Source of the DNA: Cytophaga sp. FL35
GTDB lineage: Bacteria; Bacteroidota; Bacteroidia; Flavobacteriales; Flavobacteriaceae
Reading direction: 5' to 3'
Assembly (NCBI RefSeq): GCF_014349235.1
Contig: NZ_JACSOH010000011.1
Location: 62,001 to 126,000, forward strand
Length of the DNA: 64,000 nt
Position 1 is the stretch's first letter; each line of letters opens with the position of its first letter. The position numbers and the translations under genes were made by a program. This document shows, in pieces, positions 45,200 to 55,895 of this stretch. Below the pieces are notes generated by a model that ran no database searches, was not told where the DNA came from, and saw nothing but the letters and a program-made list of their open reading frames with translations.

Positions 45200-48100
45200 A
45201 TGAACCCTATAAATTTATACTCAAAATTGAAGTCTTTATCATCAAAGAAAACATGGCAACTTAAGGCCTTCTTTTTTTTATTTGTGCTTTTTTCTATGAA
45301 TTTCATTTCATGTAAAAATGAAAATGAGGAGAAACCTTTGGAAGAAAGTAAAAAATCAAATCATAGACTTTTCACAATGATGTCTTCAGAAGAAACAGGT
45401 ATTGTTTTTTCAAATGACATACAAAACCAACGTAACTTTAATATTTTCAAATATCGTAATTTTTACAACGGTGGTGGAGTAGCCATAGGGGACATCAACA
45501 ATGACGGCTTGCCAGATATTTACATGACCGCCAATATGGGGCCAAATAAGTTGTTTCTCAACAAGGGTAATTTTCAATTTGAGGATATTTCCGATAAGGC
45601 CGGTGTTACTGGTAACAAACCTTGGTCAACGGGTGTGGTTATGGCCGATATAAACTCAGATGGTCTGCTTGACATTTATGTGAGTAATGCGGGAAATATG
45701 GAAGGGAATAACCATGACAACGACTTATATATCAACAATGGCGACCTTACCTTTACTGAAAGGGCCAATGAATATAATTTGGCCAAGACAGGGTTTTCAA
45801 CCCATGCTTCCTTTTTTGATTACGACAAAGATGGTGATCTTGATGCTTATATTCTTAACAACAGTAATATACCTGTTACCAGCCTAGGCTATGCCGCGCA
45901 AAGAGATGTTCGTGCCCAAGATTGGGAGGGTGTTCCTGAAATTTTTAGAGGTGTAGGAGATATGCTATTGAGAAACGATAACGGAAAATTCGTTGACGTC
46001 AGCGAAGAGGCTGGTATTTATGGCAGTCTTATTGGATTTGGCCTTGGGGTTATGGTAAGCGATATAAACGGTGATTTTTATCCCGACATATATGTATCCA
46101 ATGATTTTTACGAACGAGACTATTTTTATATAAACCAAAGAGATGGCACGTTCACAGAAGAAATTAAGAATTGGACCTCACATCTTTCCTTATCAGCAAT
46201 GGGGGTCGACATGGCCGACATTAACAATGACGGCAATGCAGATATCTATATTACAGATATGCTGCCAGAAGAAGACACCAGAACAAAATCGGTAATGGAA
46301 TTTGAAGGTTACAATATATTCAAATTAAAGCAGGGCAAGGATTTTTACCAGCAGTATATACAAAACACCTTACAATTAAATAATGGAAATGGCTCGTTCT
46401 CTGAAATAGCCTATTACAGTGGTGTAGCCAAAACTGATTGGAGTTGGGCCGGTCTGATATTTGACATGGACAATGACGGTCTACGAGATATTTTTGTGAC
46501 CAATGGAATTAACCACGACCTTACAGACCTTGATTTTGTCGATTTTTTTGCAAATGAAATCATTCAGCGAATGGCACTGACGGGCAAAAAACAATCTATT
46601 GATTCTATCATTAATAAAATGCCGGTTTCACCTCTGCCAAACTATGCCTTTCGAAATAAAGGTGATATCACTTTTGAAAATGCAACTGAAAAATGGGGTT
46701 TAGAAATACCCAGTAAGTCAAATGGGGTAGCTTACGGTGACCTTGATAATGATGGAGATCTTGATATTGTGGTCAATAATGTGAATATGCCTGCCTTTAT
46801 TTATAGAAACAACGCCGACAAACTAACCGACAACAATTATATCAGATTAAAATTTGAGGGTGATAAAACAAACCCCTTTGCTATTGGTACCAGCGTAAAA
46901 CTATATTATAAAGACAATATTGTACTCCAAGAATTAATTCCTTCAAGGGGTTTTCAATCTTCCATGGACTATACTATGACCATTGGTCTAGGCAAAACAG
47001 AAAATATAGATTCCCTAAGGATTATTTGGCCCAACGATCTCACACAAGTTTTTACGAATATTGAAGTGAACCAAGAGCTGTTGCTAAAAATTACGAATGC
47101 AAATAAGAAGTACATACCTCATAATGAAAGGAGAAATCAAACTTTATTTACGGAGGTCAAACAACCGCAATTGAAACCTCATACAGAAAACGCTTATCAA
47201 GATTTTGATTACGAAGGCCTTATTTCAAAACTTGTTTCACAAGAGGGGCCAGCCCTATCTGTGGGTGATATCAATTCCGACGGACATGAAGATGTATTCA
47301 TTGGTGGTGCCAAAGGCGAGGTAGGCAGCCTCTACTTTCATTTGGGCAATGGCAACTTAAAACGGTCGAACCAAAAAGTATTTGAGAAAGAAATCGATTA
47401 TGAAGATACCGCTTCCGCTTTTTTCGATGTTGATTCCGATGGCGACCTTGATCTAATGATAGGTGCAGGTGGTAATGAAATTACAGAAAAACAAAAGTAC
47501 ACTCTTCGTTTATTCTTAAATGACGGCAAAGGCAATTTTTCCAAATCCCCCACAAAATTCCCCTCTAAATTCACCAATATTTCAGTTTTAGCACCGTATG
47601 ATTACGACCACGACGGTGATATAGACGTCTTTGTAGGATCAAGAAGCGTTGTTGGTACGTACGGTATTAACCCTGAGCATTTGTTATTAGAAAATCAGGG
47701 TGATGGTACCTTTACCGACGTTACCGAAAGACTCGCCTTTAACTTAAAGGATAGCGGAATGGTAACCGATGCGCAATGGGCTGATGTTGATGGAGATGGA
47801 AAAAAAGACTTAATAACCATAGCAGATTGGGGCTCGCCTCAAATATTCAAAAATTCAGGTAGAAGGCTTGGCAAAATTTCTACTTCCCTTGACAGCTTGT
47901 GGGGATGGTGGAATACCGTTGAGCCTGTTGACATCGACAATGATGGTGATACCGACTTCGTCTTGGGCAACCAAGGTTCCAATGTATCTTATACCGCAAC
48001 AAAAGACAGCCCTATGAAACTATGGATCAACGATTATGACAATAATGGGACCATAGAACAGGTCGTAACCAAGCAGTCCAATGGGCAAGATTACCCATTG

Positions 48101-48610
48101 CACCAACAACAGGAAGTGACAGGCCAGATAGTATCACTCAAAAAACAAAACTTAAAGGCTTCTGAATACGCAGAAAGACCTATATCAGAGCTATTTCCAC
48201 CTGCAATTCTAGAGAACACAATTATTAAAGAGGCCAACACTATGCAGTCTGTAATCGCTATCAACCAAGGAGGCGGCAAGTTTAAAATCAAAAGCTTACC
48301 CAGCAGGGTGCAGCTGTCATGCGTTTGCGGTATTAGCTGTATGGATGTTAACGGTGATGGTCACTTGGATTTAATAATGGGTGGCAATAATTATGAGTTC
48401 AAACCCCAATACTCTCGATTAGATGCCAGTTACGGCCATGTGTTGATCAATGATGGTAAATCAAATTTTGATTGGATAAATTATGATAACAGCGGTTTTT
48501 TTATCAAAGGTGAAATTAAACACCTTCTACCATTAAAAGATGCCGATGGCAACAAATTTGTGATTGCGGCGATCAATAATGAGAAACCAAAGATTTTCAA
48601 ATTGCAATGA
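45200..48610 (+). CDS. Giant FG-GAP/VCBS-repeat lipoprotein with UnbV/ASPIC domain (paralogue 1)
   Basis: This is a 1136-residue surface lipoprotein with its lipid site at Cys38 (NFISC). It carries many FG-GAP/VCBS repeats with calcium-binding DxNxDGxxD loops such as DINNDGLPD and DVDSDGDLD, in two sets. Between them, about residues 560-640 (FQSSMDYTMTIGLG..IDSLRIIWPNDL), is the UnbV/ASPIC domain. These domains form beta-propeller-like, possibly adhesive or ligand-binding surfaces. Its neighbour is a paralogue with the same plan. The function is unknown. The end overlaps the next gene by 4 nt. Confidence 0.85.
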   Translation: MNPINLYSKLKSLSSKKTWQLKAFFFLFVLFSMNFISCKNENEEKPLEESKKSNHRLFTMMSSEETGIVFSNDIQNQRNFNIFKYRNFYNGGGVAIGDINNDGLPDIYMTANMGPNKLFLNKGNFQFEDISDKAGVTGNKPWSTGVVMADINSDGLLDIYVSNAGNMEGNNHDNDLYINNGDLTFTERANEYNLAKTGFSTHASFFDYDKDGDLDAYILNNSNIPVTSLGYAAQRDVRAQDWEGVPEIFRGVGDMLLRNDNGKFVDVSEEAGIYGSLIGFGLGVMVSDINGDFYPDIYVSNDFYERDYFYINQRDGTFTEEIKNWTSHLSLSAMGVDMADINNDGNADIYITDMLPEEDTRTKSVMEFEGYNIFKLKQGKDFYQQYIQNTLQLNNGNGSFSEIAYYSGVAKTDWSWAGLIFDMDNDGLRDIFVTNGINHDLTDLDFVDFFANEIIQRMALTGKKQSIDSIINKMPVSPLPNYAFRNKGDITFENATEKWGLEIPSKSNGVAYGDLDNDGDLDIVVNNVNMPAFIYRNNADKLTDNNYIRLKFEGDKTNPFAIGTSVKLYYKDNIVLQELIPSRGFQSSMDYTMTIGLGKTENIDSLRIIWPNDLTQVFTNIEVNQELLLKITNANKKYIPHNERRNQTLFTEVKQPQLKPHTENAYQDFDYEGLISKLVSQEGPALSVGDINSDGHEDVFIGGAKGEVGSLYFHLGNGNLKRSNQKVFEKEIDYEDTASAFFDVDSDGDLDLMIGAGGNEITEKQKYTLRLFLNDGKGNFSKSPTKFPSKFTNISVLAPYDYDHDGDIDVFVGSRSVVGTYGINPEHLLLENQGDGTFTDVTERLAFNLKDSGMVTDAQWADVDGDGKKDLITIADWGSPQIFKNSGRRLGKISTSLDSLWGWWNTVEPVDIDNDGDTDFVLGNQGSNVSYTATKDSPMKLWINDYDNNGTIEQVVTKQSNGQDYPLHQQQEVTGQIVSLKKQNLKASEYAERPISELFPPAILENTIIKEANTMQSVIAINQGGGKFKIKSLPSRVQLSCVCGISCMDVNGDGHLDLIMGGNNYEFKPQYSRLDASYGHVLINDGKSNFDWINYDNSGFFIKGEIKHLLPLKDADGNKFVIAAINNEKPKIFKLQ

Positions 48611-51600
48611 GAAGAATAATATATGGTTTATCGGTCATTTTTTTGTCACTTACCAATTGCAAAAATAATAAGGGTGAGTTATTTAAGAATCCCACAGCTA
48701 CGGAAACAGGACTGATTTTTGAAAACAATCTTACCGAAACCGATGACTTAAATATTCTGGAATACTTATACTATTACAATGGTGGTGGGGTAGCTGTTGG
48801 AGACATCAATAATGATGGCCTACCTGACATCTACTTCTCAGGAAATCAAGTAAAAAACAAACTTTTTTTGAATAAGGGCAATTTAAAGTTTGAAGATATT
48901 ACCAAAATATCAGGCACTGAAGGTATAAGCGATTGGAACACGGGTACCATGATGGCAGATGTTAATGGAGATGGTCTTTTGGATATATACGTTTGCGCGG
49001 TAGTTGGCCTTCAGGGTTTAAATGGTCATAACGAACTCTTTATCAATAACGGCGTTTCAGACTCCGGTGAAATTACATTTACGGAAAGTGCCGCTAAATA
49101 CAACCTTGACTTTGATTCATATAGTTCGTCTGCTGCTTTTTTAGATTATGATTTAGACGGAGATTTAGATATTTACCTGTTAAATCACGCGGTACACACC
49201 CAAGAATCTTATGGCCATGCCTATCTTAGAGAAAACCGTAATTACCAAACAGGAGACAAGCTTTTAAGAAATGATGGCCATACATTTACTGATGTAAGTG
49301 AAGAGGCTGGCATTTATGGTGGCCCCAACGGCTACGGCCTTGGTATCTCAATAGCCGACTTCAATAATGATGGTTGGCCCGATATTTATGTAGGTAACGA
49401 TTTTCATGAAGACGACTATTATTACGTAAACAATGGAGATGGAACTTTTTCGGAAAGCCTTAAAGCATATTTCGGGCATACATCAAGATTTTCAATGGGT
49501 AACGATGTGGCTGATATCAACCAAGACGGACTACTTGACATATTAACCTTAGATATGCTGCCTGAAGATGAAAAAGTACTAAAATCTTCCCAAGGTGATG
49601 TAGAACCGCAAATCATGAAATTACAAACAAAAGATTACGGTTACCATTATCAGTACACTAGAAACATGTTACAGGTAAATAGAGGCGACCACTTCTCCGA
49701 AATTGGCCTTCAATCGGGCTTGGCAGCAACCGACTGGAGTTGGAGTGCTCTTTTTGCAGACTATGACCAAGATGGCCAACAAGATGTGTTCATTTCCACA
49801 GGAATTCCGAAAAGGCCAAACGACCTTGACTATATCAATTTTGTTTCCTCAGAACAGATCAGAACAAAAATCAACAATACGCATCTCATGGACCGCCAAG
49901 CCTTGGATTCTATGCCCAAGGGAATTACACATAATTATATTTTTCAGGGTGGCGATAATTTGAATTTTATTGACAAATCAGGGCAATGGATGGCTAAAGA
50001 CACACTATTTAGCGGTGCGACCGCCTTAGGAGATTTTGATAACGATGGAGATATTGATTTAGTAGTGAATAACATTGATTACCCGGCCTCCCTATACATC
50101 AATAAAACAAATCAAAAAGCCAATTATTTAAAGCTGAAATTTAAATACTTAAGCAAAAACCCTTTCGGAATTGGCACCAAGGTCTACTCTTACCATAAGG
50201 GCAAACAACAATATAAAGAGCTTTATACGGTCAGAGGCTTTCAGTCGTCATCAGAACCTATTATCCATTTTGGTTATGGAGATGACGATAACATTGACTC
50301 CCTTAAAATCATATGGCCTAATAATACATATCAAGTTCTACATAATATTGAAGTCAATCAAAGCTTATCCCTTTCTCCTCAGGACACAAAACCTTATACC
50401 CCCGCAGAATTAAATTTCGAAAATCAGCTGTTTAAAAAAGTGGACTCTAACTTAGGAATAAATTTTAAACACATTGAAGACAATTATTCTGATTTTAACC
50501 GACAAAAATTAATTCCCTACCAATTTTCAGATCGTGGACCTGCAACCGTCGTTGGTGATTTAAACAACGATGGTTTAGATGATATTTATTTTGGCGGCTC
50601 TAAATACAATCCTTCTAGAATATTCTTTGCATCGGATACCACCTACAATGAAAAGCCTGTCAATGCAATAGCAAAAGACTCTATCAAAGAAGATTTGGCA
50701 GCCCTGATAGCCGATTTTAATAATGATCAAAAAAATGATCTTTTTGTCGGTTCTGGTGGTGCAGATTTTTTCGACGAACATAAACCTTTATTAGACGCTT
50801 ACTATGTTCAAGCCGGAAATACCTTCGAATCAGTAGAACTTCCTGAATACTATGAAAATGTTTCAATAGTTGTACCGCATGACGTAGATAAAGATGAAGA
50901 CCTTGACCTTTTTATTGGCAGCCAAATTAATACCAATGATTTTGGTAGCTTTCCTACTTCGTATTTGTTGATCAACAATAAGGGACATTTTTCGATTAGC
51001 GACACCAAAGTACTCGACAACATAGGGATGGTGACCGATGCCATTTGGGACGACTTTGATGGAGACCATATAAAAGACCTTATTGTAGTAGGAGAATGGA
51101 TGGCTCCTACTTTTTTCAAAAATGATAACGGATCACTTAAAAAGGTATCGTCCCCTATTCGTTCTTCCTTAAATGGCCTTTGGAAAAAAATCCTGCCCTT
51201 TGACATAGATGCAGATGGTGATACTGATTATATATTAGGAAACTGGGGAACCAATAGTAAATTCAAAGCATCACAAAAAGCGCCCATGAGAATGTACTAT
51301 GGTGATTTTGACAACAATGGGCAAACTGAAACCATTATCGCAATTAAAAAACATGGCCAATATTATCCTTTAGACGGTCTTGAAACACTCTCTTCACAAA
51401 TTGTAAGCCTGCGAAAAAAATTTACCACTTACTCAAGTTTTGCCGGAAAATCGATGGAAGAAATATTCGATAAAGAAGAACTAAAAAGAGTAAAAATTTT
51501 AGAAGTAGATGAATTGCGTTCTGGTTATTTAGAAAATGAGAATGGCAATTTCAGTTTCAAACCATTTGCCCCTGAATTACAAACTACTCCCCTGCTCACC

Positions 51601-51870
51601 TTTTTAAAATACGATTTTGACAATGATGGAGAAATGGAAGTTTTGATGGCAGGCAATTATTTCGGCGTGAAGCCATTTCACGGTAGGCTTGACGGTTTTT
51701 CCGGGGCACTTTTGCAAGCAAACGGAAGTTTTCAACTCACTCACGAATTAGGCCTGAACTTGACGCAGAAATCTGTAAGACATCTAAACATCATTCAGTT
51801 GAATGGGCTACCTTATCTTTTGGCAACAATCAATAATGACAAAGCTGAAGTTTATAGTTTAAATCGTTAA
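48607..51870 (+). CDS. Giant FG-GAP/VCBS-repeat lipoprotein with UnbV/ASPIC domain (paralogue 2)
   Basis: This 1087-residue lipoprotein has its lipid site at Cys18 (LTNC). The plan is the same as its neighbour: an opening NGGGVAVGDINNDGLPDIYFSGN region, FG-GAP loops, a UnbV/ASPIC domain at about residues 520-590 (FQSSSEPIIHFGYG..IDSLKIIWPNN) and a second FG-GAP set. The start overlaps the previous stop (ATGA), so the two are translationally coupled and were probably generated by tandem duplication. No enzymatic motif is visible. Confidence 0.85.
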   Translation: MRRIIYGLSVIFLSLTNCKNNKGELFKNPTATETGLIFENNLTETDDLNILEYLYYYNGGGVAVGDINNDGLPDIYFSGNQVKNKLFLNKGNLKFEDITKISGTEGISDWNTGTMMADVNGDGLLDIYVCAVVGLQGLNGHNELFINNGVSDSGEITFTESAAKYNLDFDSYSSSAAFLDYDLDGDLDIYLLNHAVHTQESYGHAYLRENRNYQTGDKLLRNDGHTFTDVSEEAGIYGGPNGYGLGISIADFNNDGWPDIYVGNDFHEDDYYYVNNGDGTFSESLKAYFGHTSRFSMGNDVADINQDGLLDILTLDMLPEDEKVLKSSQGDVEPQIMKLQTKDYGYHYQYTRNMLQVNRGDHFSEIGLQSGLAATDWSWSALFADYDQDGQQDVFISTGIPKRPNDLDYINFVSSEQIRTKINNTHLMDRQALDSMPKGITHNYIFQGGDNLNFIDKSGQWMAKDTLFSGATALGDFDNDGDIDLVVNNIDYPASLYINKTNQKANYLKLKFKYLSKNPFGIGTKVYSYHKGKQQYKELYTVRGFQSSSEPIIHFGYGDDDNIDSLKIIWPNNTYQVLHNIEVNQSLSLSPQDTKPYTPAELNFENQLFKKVDSNLGINFKHIEDNYSDFNRQKLIPYQFSDRGPATVVGDLNNDGLDDIYFGGSKYNPSRIFFASDTTYNEKPVNAIAKDSIKEDLAALIADFNNDQKNDLFVGSGGADFFDEHKPLLDAYYVQAGNTFESVELPEYYENVSIVVPHDVDKDEDLDLFIGSQINTNDFGSFPTSYLLINNKGHFSISDTKVLDNIGMVTDAIWDDFDGDHIKDLIVVGEWMAPTFFKNDNGSLKKVSSPIRSSLNGLWKKILPFDIDADGDTDYILGNWGTNSKFKASQKAPMRMYYGDFDNNGQTETIIAIKKHGQYYPLDGLETLSSQIVSLRKKFTTYSSFAGKSMEEIFDKEELKRVKILEVDELRSGYLENENGNFSFKPFAPELQTTPLLTFLKYDFDNDGEMEVLMAGNYFGVKPFHGRLDGFSGALLQANGSFQLTHELGLNLTQKSVRHLNIIQLNGLPYLLATINNDKAEVYSLNR

Positions 51871-51885
51871 GTACGATCAATACTC

Positions 51886-52779
51886 ATGATCAAAAAAATT
51901 CTCATAATTATATTCATTTTTTTTATGGCAATCTTGGTTTGGTATTTTTTTATCAAACCCCAAGATTACATAGCCACTTTCAAAATTAATACTCCTACAG
52001 GTACGGTAGTGCAAACCCTCAAAACTTGGCAAACTTCTCAAGACGGTTCGCAATTTATTGCGCAAAGATCATTCGACTTTTTCGAGCACCAATTAGCCTT
52101 TAATGATTCTATTTTCAATTATCATTGGGAATTTGAAAAACTACAGGACACCATAACAAAGGTACAGGTAAACATTACCGATATAAATAATAGCTTTAAA
52201 CAAAGAGTACTGGCCCCATTTGCAGATACCGACTTCGAGAAGAGGTCTAAACGAACCGTGATGAATTTTTACGACCACCTCGTCGAACATTTAGAAAATA
52301 TCAAGGTGACATATAAGGGAGTAGATACTACCAAAAGTACATACTGTGCCTATATACCTATTACTAGCACACAATATGAAAAGGCTTCAAAAATGATGAA
52401 ATACTACCCCACACTTGATCATTTTGCGTTGAACAAACGTATCAAAACAACGGGTTCACCATTTATAGAGATTGTAGATTGGAATCAAAAGAATGACTCT
52501 ATTTCATTTAACTTTTGTTACCCTATCAAAAAAACCGACTCACTACCAAAACATGATCTCATCAAATACAAACAATATATTGGTAAAGAGGCTATACACG
52601 CTACCTATAATGGAAACTACATCACCTCGGACCGGGCATGGTATGTGCTTTTAGAGATGGCAAAAACTAAGGGATTAGCAATAGAGGAAAAGCCGATAGA
52701 AGTGTTCCTAACCAATCCGAATATGGGTGGAGTTGAATTGGACTGGATTGCCGAAATCTATATGCCTTTAGCTGAGTAA
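51886..52779 (+). CDS. Membrane-anchored protein with GyrI-like effector-binding domain
   Basis: The 297-residue protein starts with one strong membrane helix (about residues 4-22), then a possible SRPBCC-type (START-like) beta-rich domain, and ends with a GyrI-like small-molecule-binding domain (about 155-297; GNYITSDRAWYVLLEMAKTKGLAI and ELDWIAEIYMPLAE are typical). It would be anchored in the inner membrane facing the periplasm. It starts 15 bp after the second VCBS lipoprotein gene, so it is likely the last gene of that transcript. The ligand is unknown. Confidence 0.65.
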   Translation: MIKKILIIIFIFFMAILVWYFFIKPQDYIATFKINTPTGTVVQTLKTWQTSQDGSQFIAQRSFDFFEHQLAFNDSIFNYHWEFEKLQDTITKVQVNITDINNSFKQRVLAPFADTDFEKRSKRTVMNFYDHLVEHLENIKVTYKGVDTTKSTYCAYIPITSTQYEKASKMMKYYPTLDHFALNKRIKTTGSPFIEIVDWNQKNDSISFNFCYPIKKTDSLPKHDLIKYKQYIGKEAIHATYNGNYITSDRAWYVLLEMAKTKGLAIEEKPIEVFLTNPNMGGVELDWIAEIYMPLAE

Positions 52780-52935
52780 CCCGTTTCGAAGAACTCCTAC
52801 TCGAATGTAATTCATAATATAAGTATCGCTTCAAACAAATAGTGAAAAATGCAACATATTTTATAGCATTTAACACATCTCTTGCTTGTAACAAAGTAGC
52901 TAAAGCAATATCTTACCACCTGCTAAAATTTAACC

Positions 52936-54420
52936 ATGTATTCCATAGGATATGATATTGGTAGCTCTTCCATAAAAGCTGCTTTGATTGAAACTGCAAC
53001 GGGGAAATCTGTTTCAGTAATTAATGAACCCGCCATAGAAATGGGGATGATCGCCCTAAAAAATGGGTGGGCGGAACAACACCCCAATGACTGGTGGCTG
53101 CATGTGTGCACCGCCACCAAAAGACTTATTAACGAGAATGCCATTAACCCTAAAGATATTTCGGGAATAGGCATCTCTTACCAGATGCATGGGTTGGTAG
53201 TCATTGACAAAAAAGGGGAACCCCTTAGAAATTCAATTATTTGGTGTGACAGTAGGGCCGTTCCTATTGGTCAAAAAGCGTTTGACGAATTGGGCAATGA
53301 TAAATGTGCCGAATATCTTTTGAACTCCCCAGCTAACTTTACGGCCTCCAAATTAAAATGGGTCAAAGAAAATGAGCCTGAGCTCTATGCCCAAATTGAT
53401 AAGTTCATGCTTCCGGGTGATTATATTGCTTACAAATTAAGTAATGATATAAGAACCACCATTTCCGGGCTTTCAGAGGGAATTTTTTGGGATTTCAAAA
53501 GCAAGGGAACTGCGGACTGGCTTATGAAACACTATGGCTTTGCTAAAGATTTAATACCGGAATTGGTAGGGACCTTTTCCAATCAGGGACAGGTATCTGC
53601 CCAAGGGGCCCAAGAATCCGGATTGGCAGAAGGCACGCCCATTTTATATAGGGCTGGAGATCAGCCCAACAATGCCCTGTCCTTAAATGTTTTTAATCCA
53701 GGTGAAGTAGCAGCTACTGGCGGCACTTCAGGTGTCATGTACGCTATCACGGATAGCCTTTCCGTAAAGGAAAGTGCCAGGGTCAACAATTTTGCCCACG
53801 TAAATTATACGACCGATAATACCAGAATCGGAAAAATGGCCTGTATCAACGGTGCAGGAATCATGTACCGCTGGTTAATGAACAATCTTGATGTAGAATC
53901 TTACCAAGAGATGAACGAATTGGCGGAGCGTGTTCCAATTGGCTCAGACGGGGTAACCATTCACCCGTTTGGTAATGGTGCGGAACGTGTACTCAACAAC
54001 AAAACCTTGGGTACCAAAATGGCCAATATCAATCTTAATAATCACACCAAGGCTCATTTGTGTAGGGCCGCTTTGGAAGGTATTGCCTTTTCATTCGTAT
54101 ACGGAATGGAAATCATGAAATCTGATGGCATTGAACCTCAGGTGGTAAGAGCCGGTAATGATAATTTGTTCCGTGCCGATATTTTTTCGAACACTATTTC
54201 TACCCTAATTGGGCAAGAAATAGAAATTTACAACACCACCGGGGCCATTGGTGCTGCCCGTGCTTGTGAACTTCATAAAGGTGATTTCGAAACTTTTGGA
54301 AAACGCATTATCGACAACGATTTCGTCATGAAATTTAGACCCTCAGACGATGCATCCCCTTATAAACAGGCGTATCAAAAATGGAAAAAAGAACTGGAAA
54401 CTATGTTGCAGAACAGTTAG
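52936..54420 (+). CDS. xylB: Xylulokinase
   Basis: This is a 494-residue FGGY-family kinase. The N-terminus YSIGYDIGSSSIKAALIE binds ATP phosphate, and QMHGLVVIDKKGEPLRNSIIWCDSRA (about residues 75-100) is a conserved substrate-site region. GDQPNNALS holds the catalytic Asp, and ATGGTSGVMYAI is the second ATP loop. It phosphorylates D-xylulose, made by the isomerase encoded 78 bp downstream. Confidence 0.9.
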   Translation: MYSIGYDIGSSSIKAALIETATGKSVSVINEPAIEMGMIALKNGWAEQHPNDWWLHVCTATKRLINENAINPKDISGIGISYQMHGLVVIDKKGEPLRNSIIWCDSRAVPIGQKAFDELGNDKCAEYLLNSPANFTASKLKWVKENEPELYAQIDKFMLPGDYIAYKLSNDIRTTISGLSEGIFWDFKSKGTADWLMKHYGFAKDLIPELVGTFSNQGQVSAQGAQESGLAEGTPILYRAGDQPNNALSLNVFNPGEVAATGGTSGVMYAITDSLSVKESARVNNFAHVNYTTDNTRIGKMACINGAGIMYRWLMNNLDVESYQEMNELAERVPIGSDGVTIHPFGNGAERVLNNKTLGTKMANINLNNHTKAHLCRAALEGIAFSFVYGMEIMKSDGIEPQVVRAGNDNLFRADIFSNTISTLIGQEIEIYNTTGAIGAARACELHKGDFETFGKRIIDNDFVMKFRPSDDASPYKQAYQKWKKELETMLQNS

Positions 54421-54498
54421 TCTTTCGTCCAAAAAAAATAAAACTAAAATCAATTATAAACTCTAAGAAGAACAACTTCAACTTTTAAACATTAAAAA

Positions 54499-55824
54499 AT
54501 GGCATTATTAGGAGATAAGGAATATTTTAAAGGAATAGGTGAAATCAAATTTGAAGGTAAGGAATCGGACAATCCACTTTCCTATAAATGGTACAACCCA
54601 GACCAAGTGGTTGCCGGTAAAACCATGAGCGAACATTTTAAGTTTGCCATAGCATATTGGCATACCTTCTGTGGACAGGGCTCTGACCCATTTGGACCAG
54701 GAACCCAAAATTTTCCTTGGGACGCACCTAGCGACCCTGTAGAGGCCGCAAAGGCCAAAGCGGATGCTGCTTTTGAATTTATCACCAAAATGGGAGTAGA
54801 TTATTTCTGTTTTCATGATTTTGATTTAATTCAGGAGGCGGACACTTTTGCTGAATCGGAAAAAAGATTGGCTACCATAGTTGACTACATCAAAGGCAAG
54901 CAAAAGGAATCCGGTGTAAAACTACTTTGGGGCACGGCCAACTGTTTCTCCAATCCAAGATACATGAACGGTGCGTCTACCAACCCTGACTTCAACGTTT
55001 TGGCAAGAGCCGGGGGACAGATAAAATTGGCGTTGGACGCGACCATAGAACTTGGCGGTGAAAACTATGTGTTCTGGGGTGGCCGTGAAGGCTATATGTC
55101 CTTATTGAATACCGATATTAAAAGAGAGTTGGACCATATGGGCAAATTCTTAGGTATGGCTCGTGATTATGCTAGAAGTCAAGGGTTCAAAGGTAATTTC
55201 TTCATAGAGCCCAAGCCAATGGAGCCTATGAAGCATCAGTATGATTTTGATTCGGCTACCGTAGTTGGGTTCCTGAACGAGCATGGCCTACAAGATGATT
55301 TTAAACTAAATCTGGAATTCAATCACGCTACCTTGGCCAATCACACCATGCAGCATGAAATGGAAGTAGCTGCGGCCCACGGTATGTTAGGTAGTTTGGA
55401 TGCCAACCGTGGCGATTATCAAAACGGATGGGATACAGACCAATTCCCGAATAACATAACCGAGGTTACCGAAGCTATGCTTACTTTCTTAAAAGCTGGT
55501 GGTCTACAGGGCGGCGGTATCAATTTTGATGCTAAAATAAGAAGGAACTCAACGGATATGGAAGACGTGTTCCATGCCCATATTGGCGGCATGGATACTT
55601 TTGCTAGAGCCTTGGTCACAGCCGATAAAATAATCACATCCTCTCCCTACGATGAATTGAGAACCAAAAGATACAGCTCCTTTGATTCCGGTAAAGGCAA
55701 GGACTTTGAAGAAGGTAAACTTTCATTCAAGGACTTGTACGATATCGCCCTTGAAAATGGCGAATTGGAATTACAGAGTGGTAAACAAGAGTTGTTCGAG
55801 AACATTATAAGCCAGAACATCTAG
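54499..55824 (+). CDS. xylA: Xylose isomerase
   Basis: This 441-residue enzyme converts D-xylose to D-xylulose. The active-site base pair is His106-Asp109 in [14 protein letters not shown], matching His101-Asp104 of the E. coli enzyme. The metal-binding glutamate region is [16 protein letters not shown], and [15 protein letters not shown] carries the His and Glu metal ligands. A strong terminator follows. Confidence 0.95.
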   Translation: MALLGDKEYFKGIGEIKFEGKESDNPLSYKWYNPDQVVAGKTMSEHFKFAIAYWHTFCGQGSDPFGPGTQNFPWDAPSDPVEAAKAKADAAFEFITKMGVDYFCFHDFDLIQEADTFAESEKRLATIVDYIKGKQKESGVKLLWGTANCFSNPRYMNGASTNPDFNVLARAGGQIKLALDATIELGGENYVFWGGREGYMSLLNTDIKRELDHMGKFLGMARDYARSQGFKGNFFIEPKPMEPMKHQYDFDSATVVGFLNEHGLQDDFKLNLEFNHATLANHTMQHEMEVAAAHGMLGSLDANRGDYQNGWDTDQFPNNITEVTEAMLTFLKAGGLQGGGINFDAKIRRNSTDMEDVFHAHIGGMDTFARALVTADKIITSSPYDELRTKRYSSFDSGKGKDFEEGKLSFKDLYDIALENGELELQSGKQELFENIISQNI

Positions 55825-55845
55825 TTTTCACTTTAACTAAATAGA

Positions 55846-55869
55846 AAAGCCCCGCAATTGCGGGGCTTT
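55846..55869. terminator. Bidirectional terminator between xylA and the symporter gene
   Basis: GCCCCGC-AATT-GCGGGGC with AAA/TTT flanks makes a 10-bp stem and 4-nt loop, 21 bp after the xylA stop and about 27 bp past the convergent symporter stop. The A and T arms fit both orientations. Confidence 0.85.
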
Positions 55870-55895
55870 CTTATATCCATAATTTTCTTTTTCCT

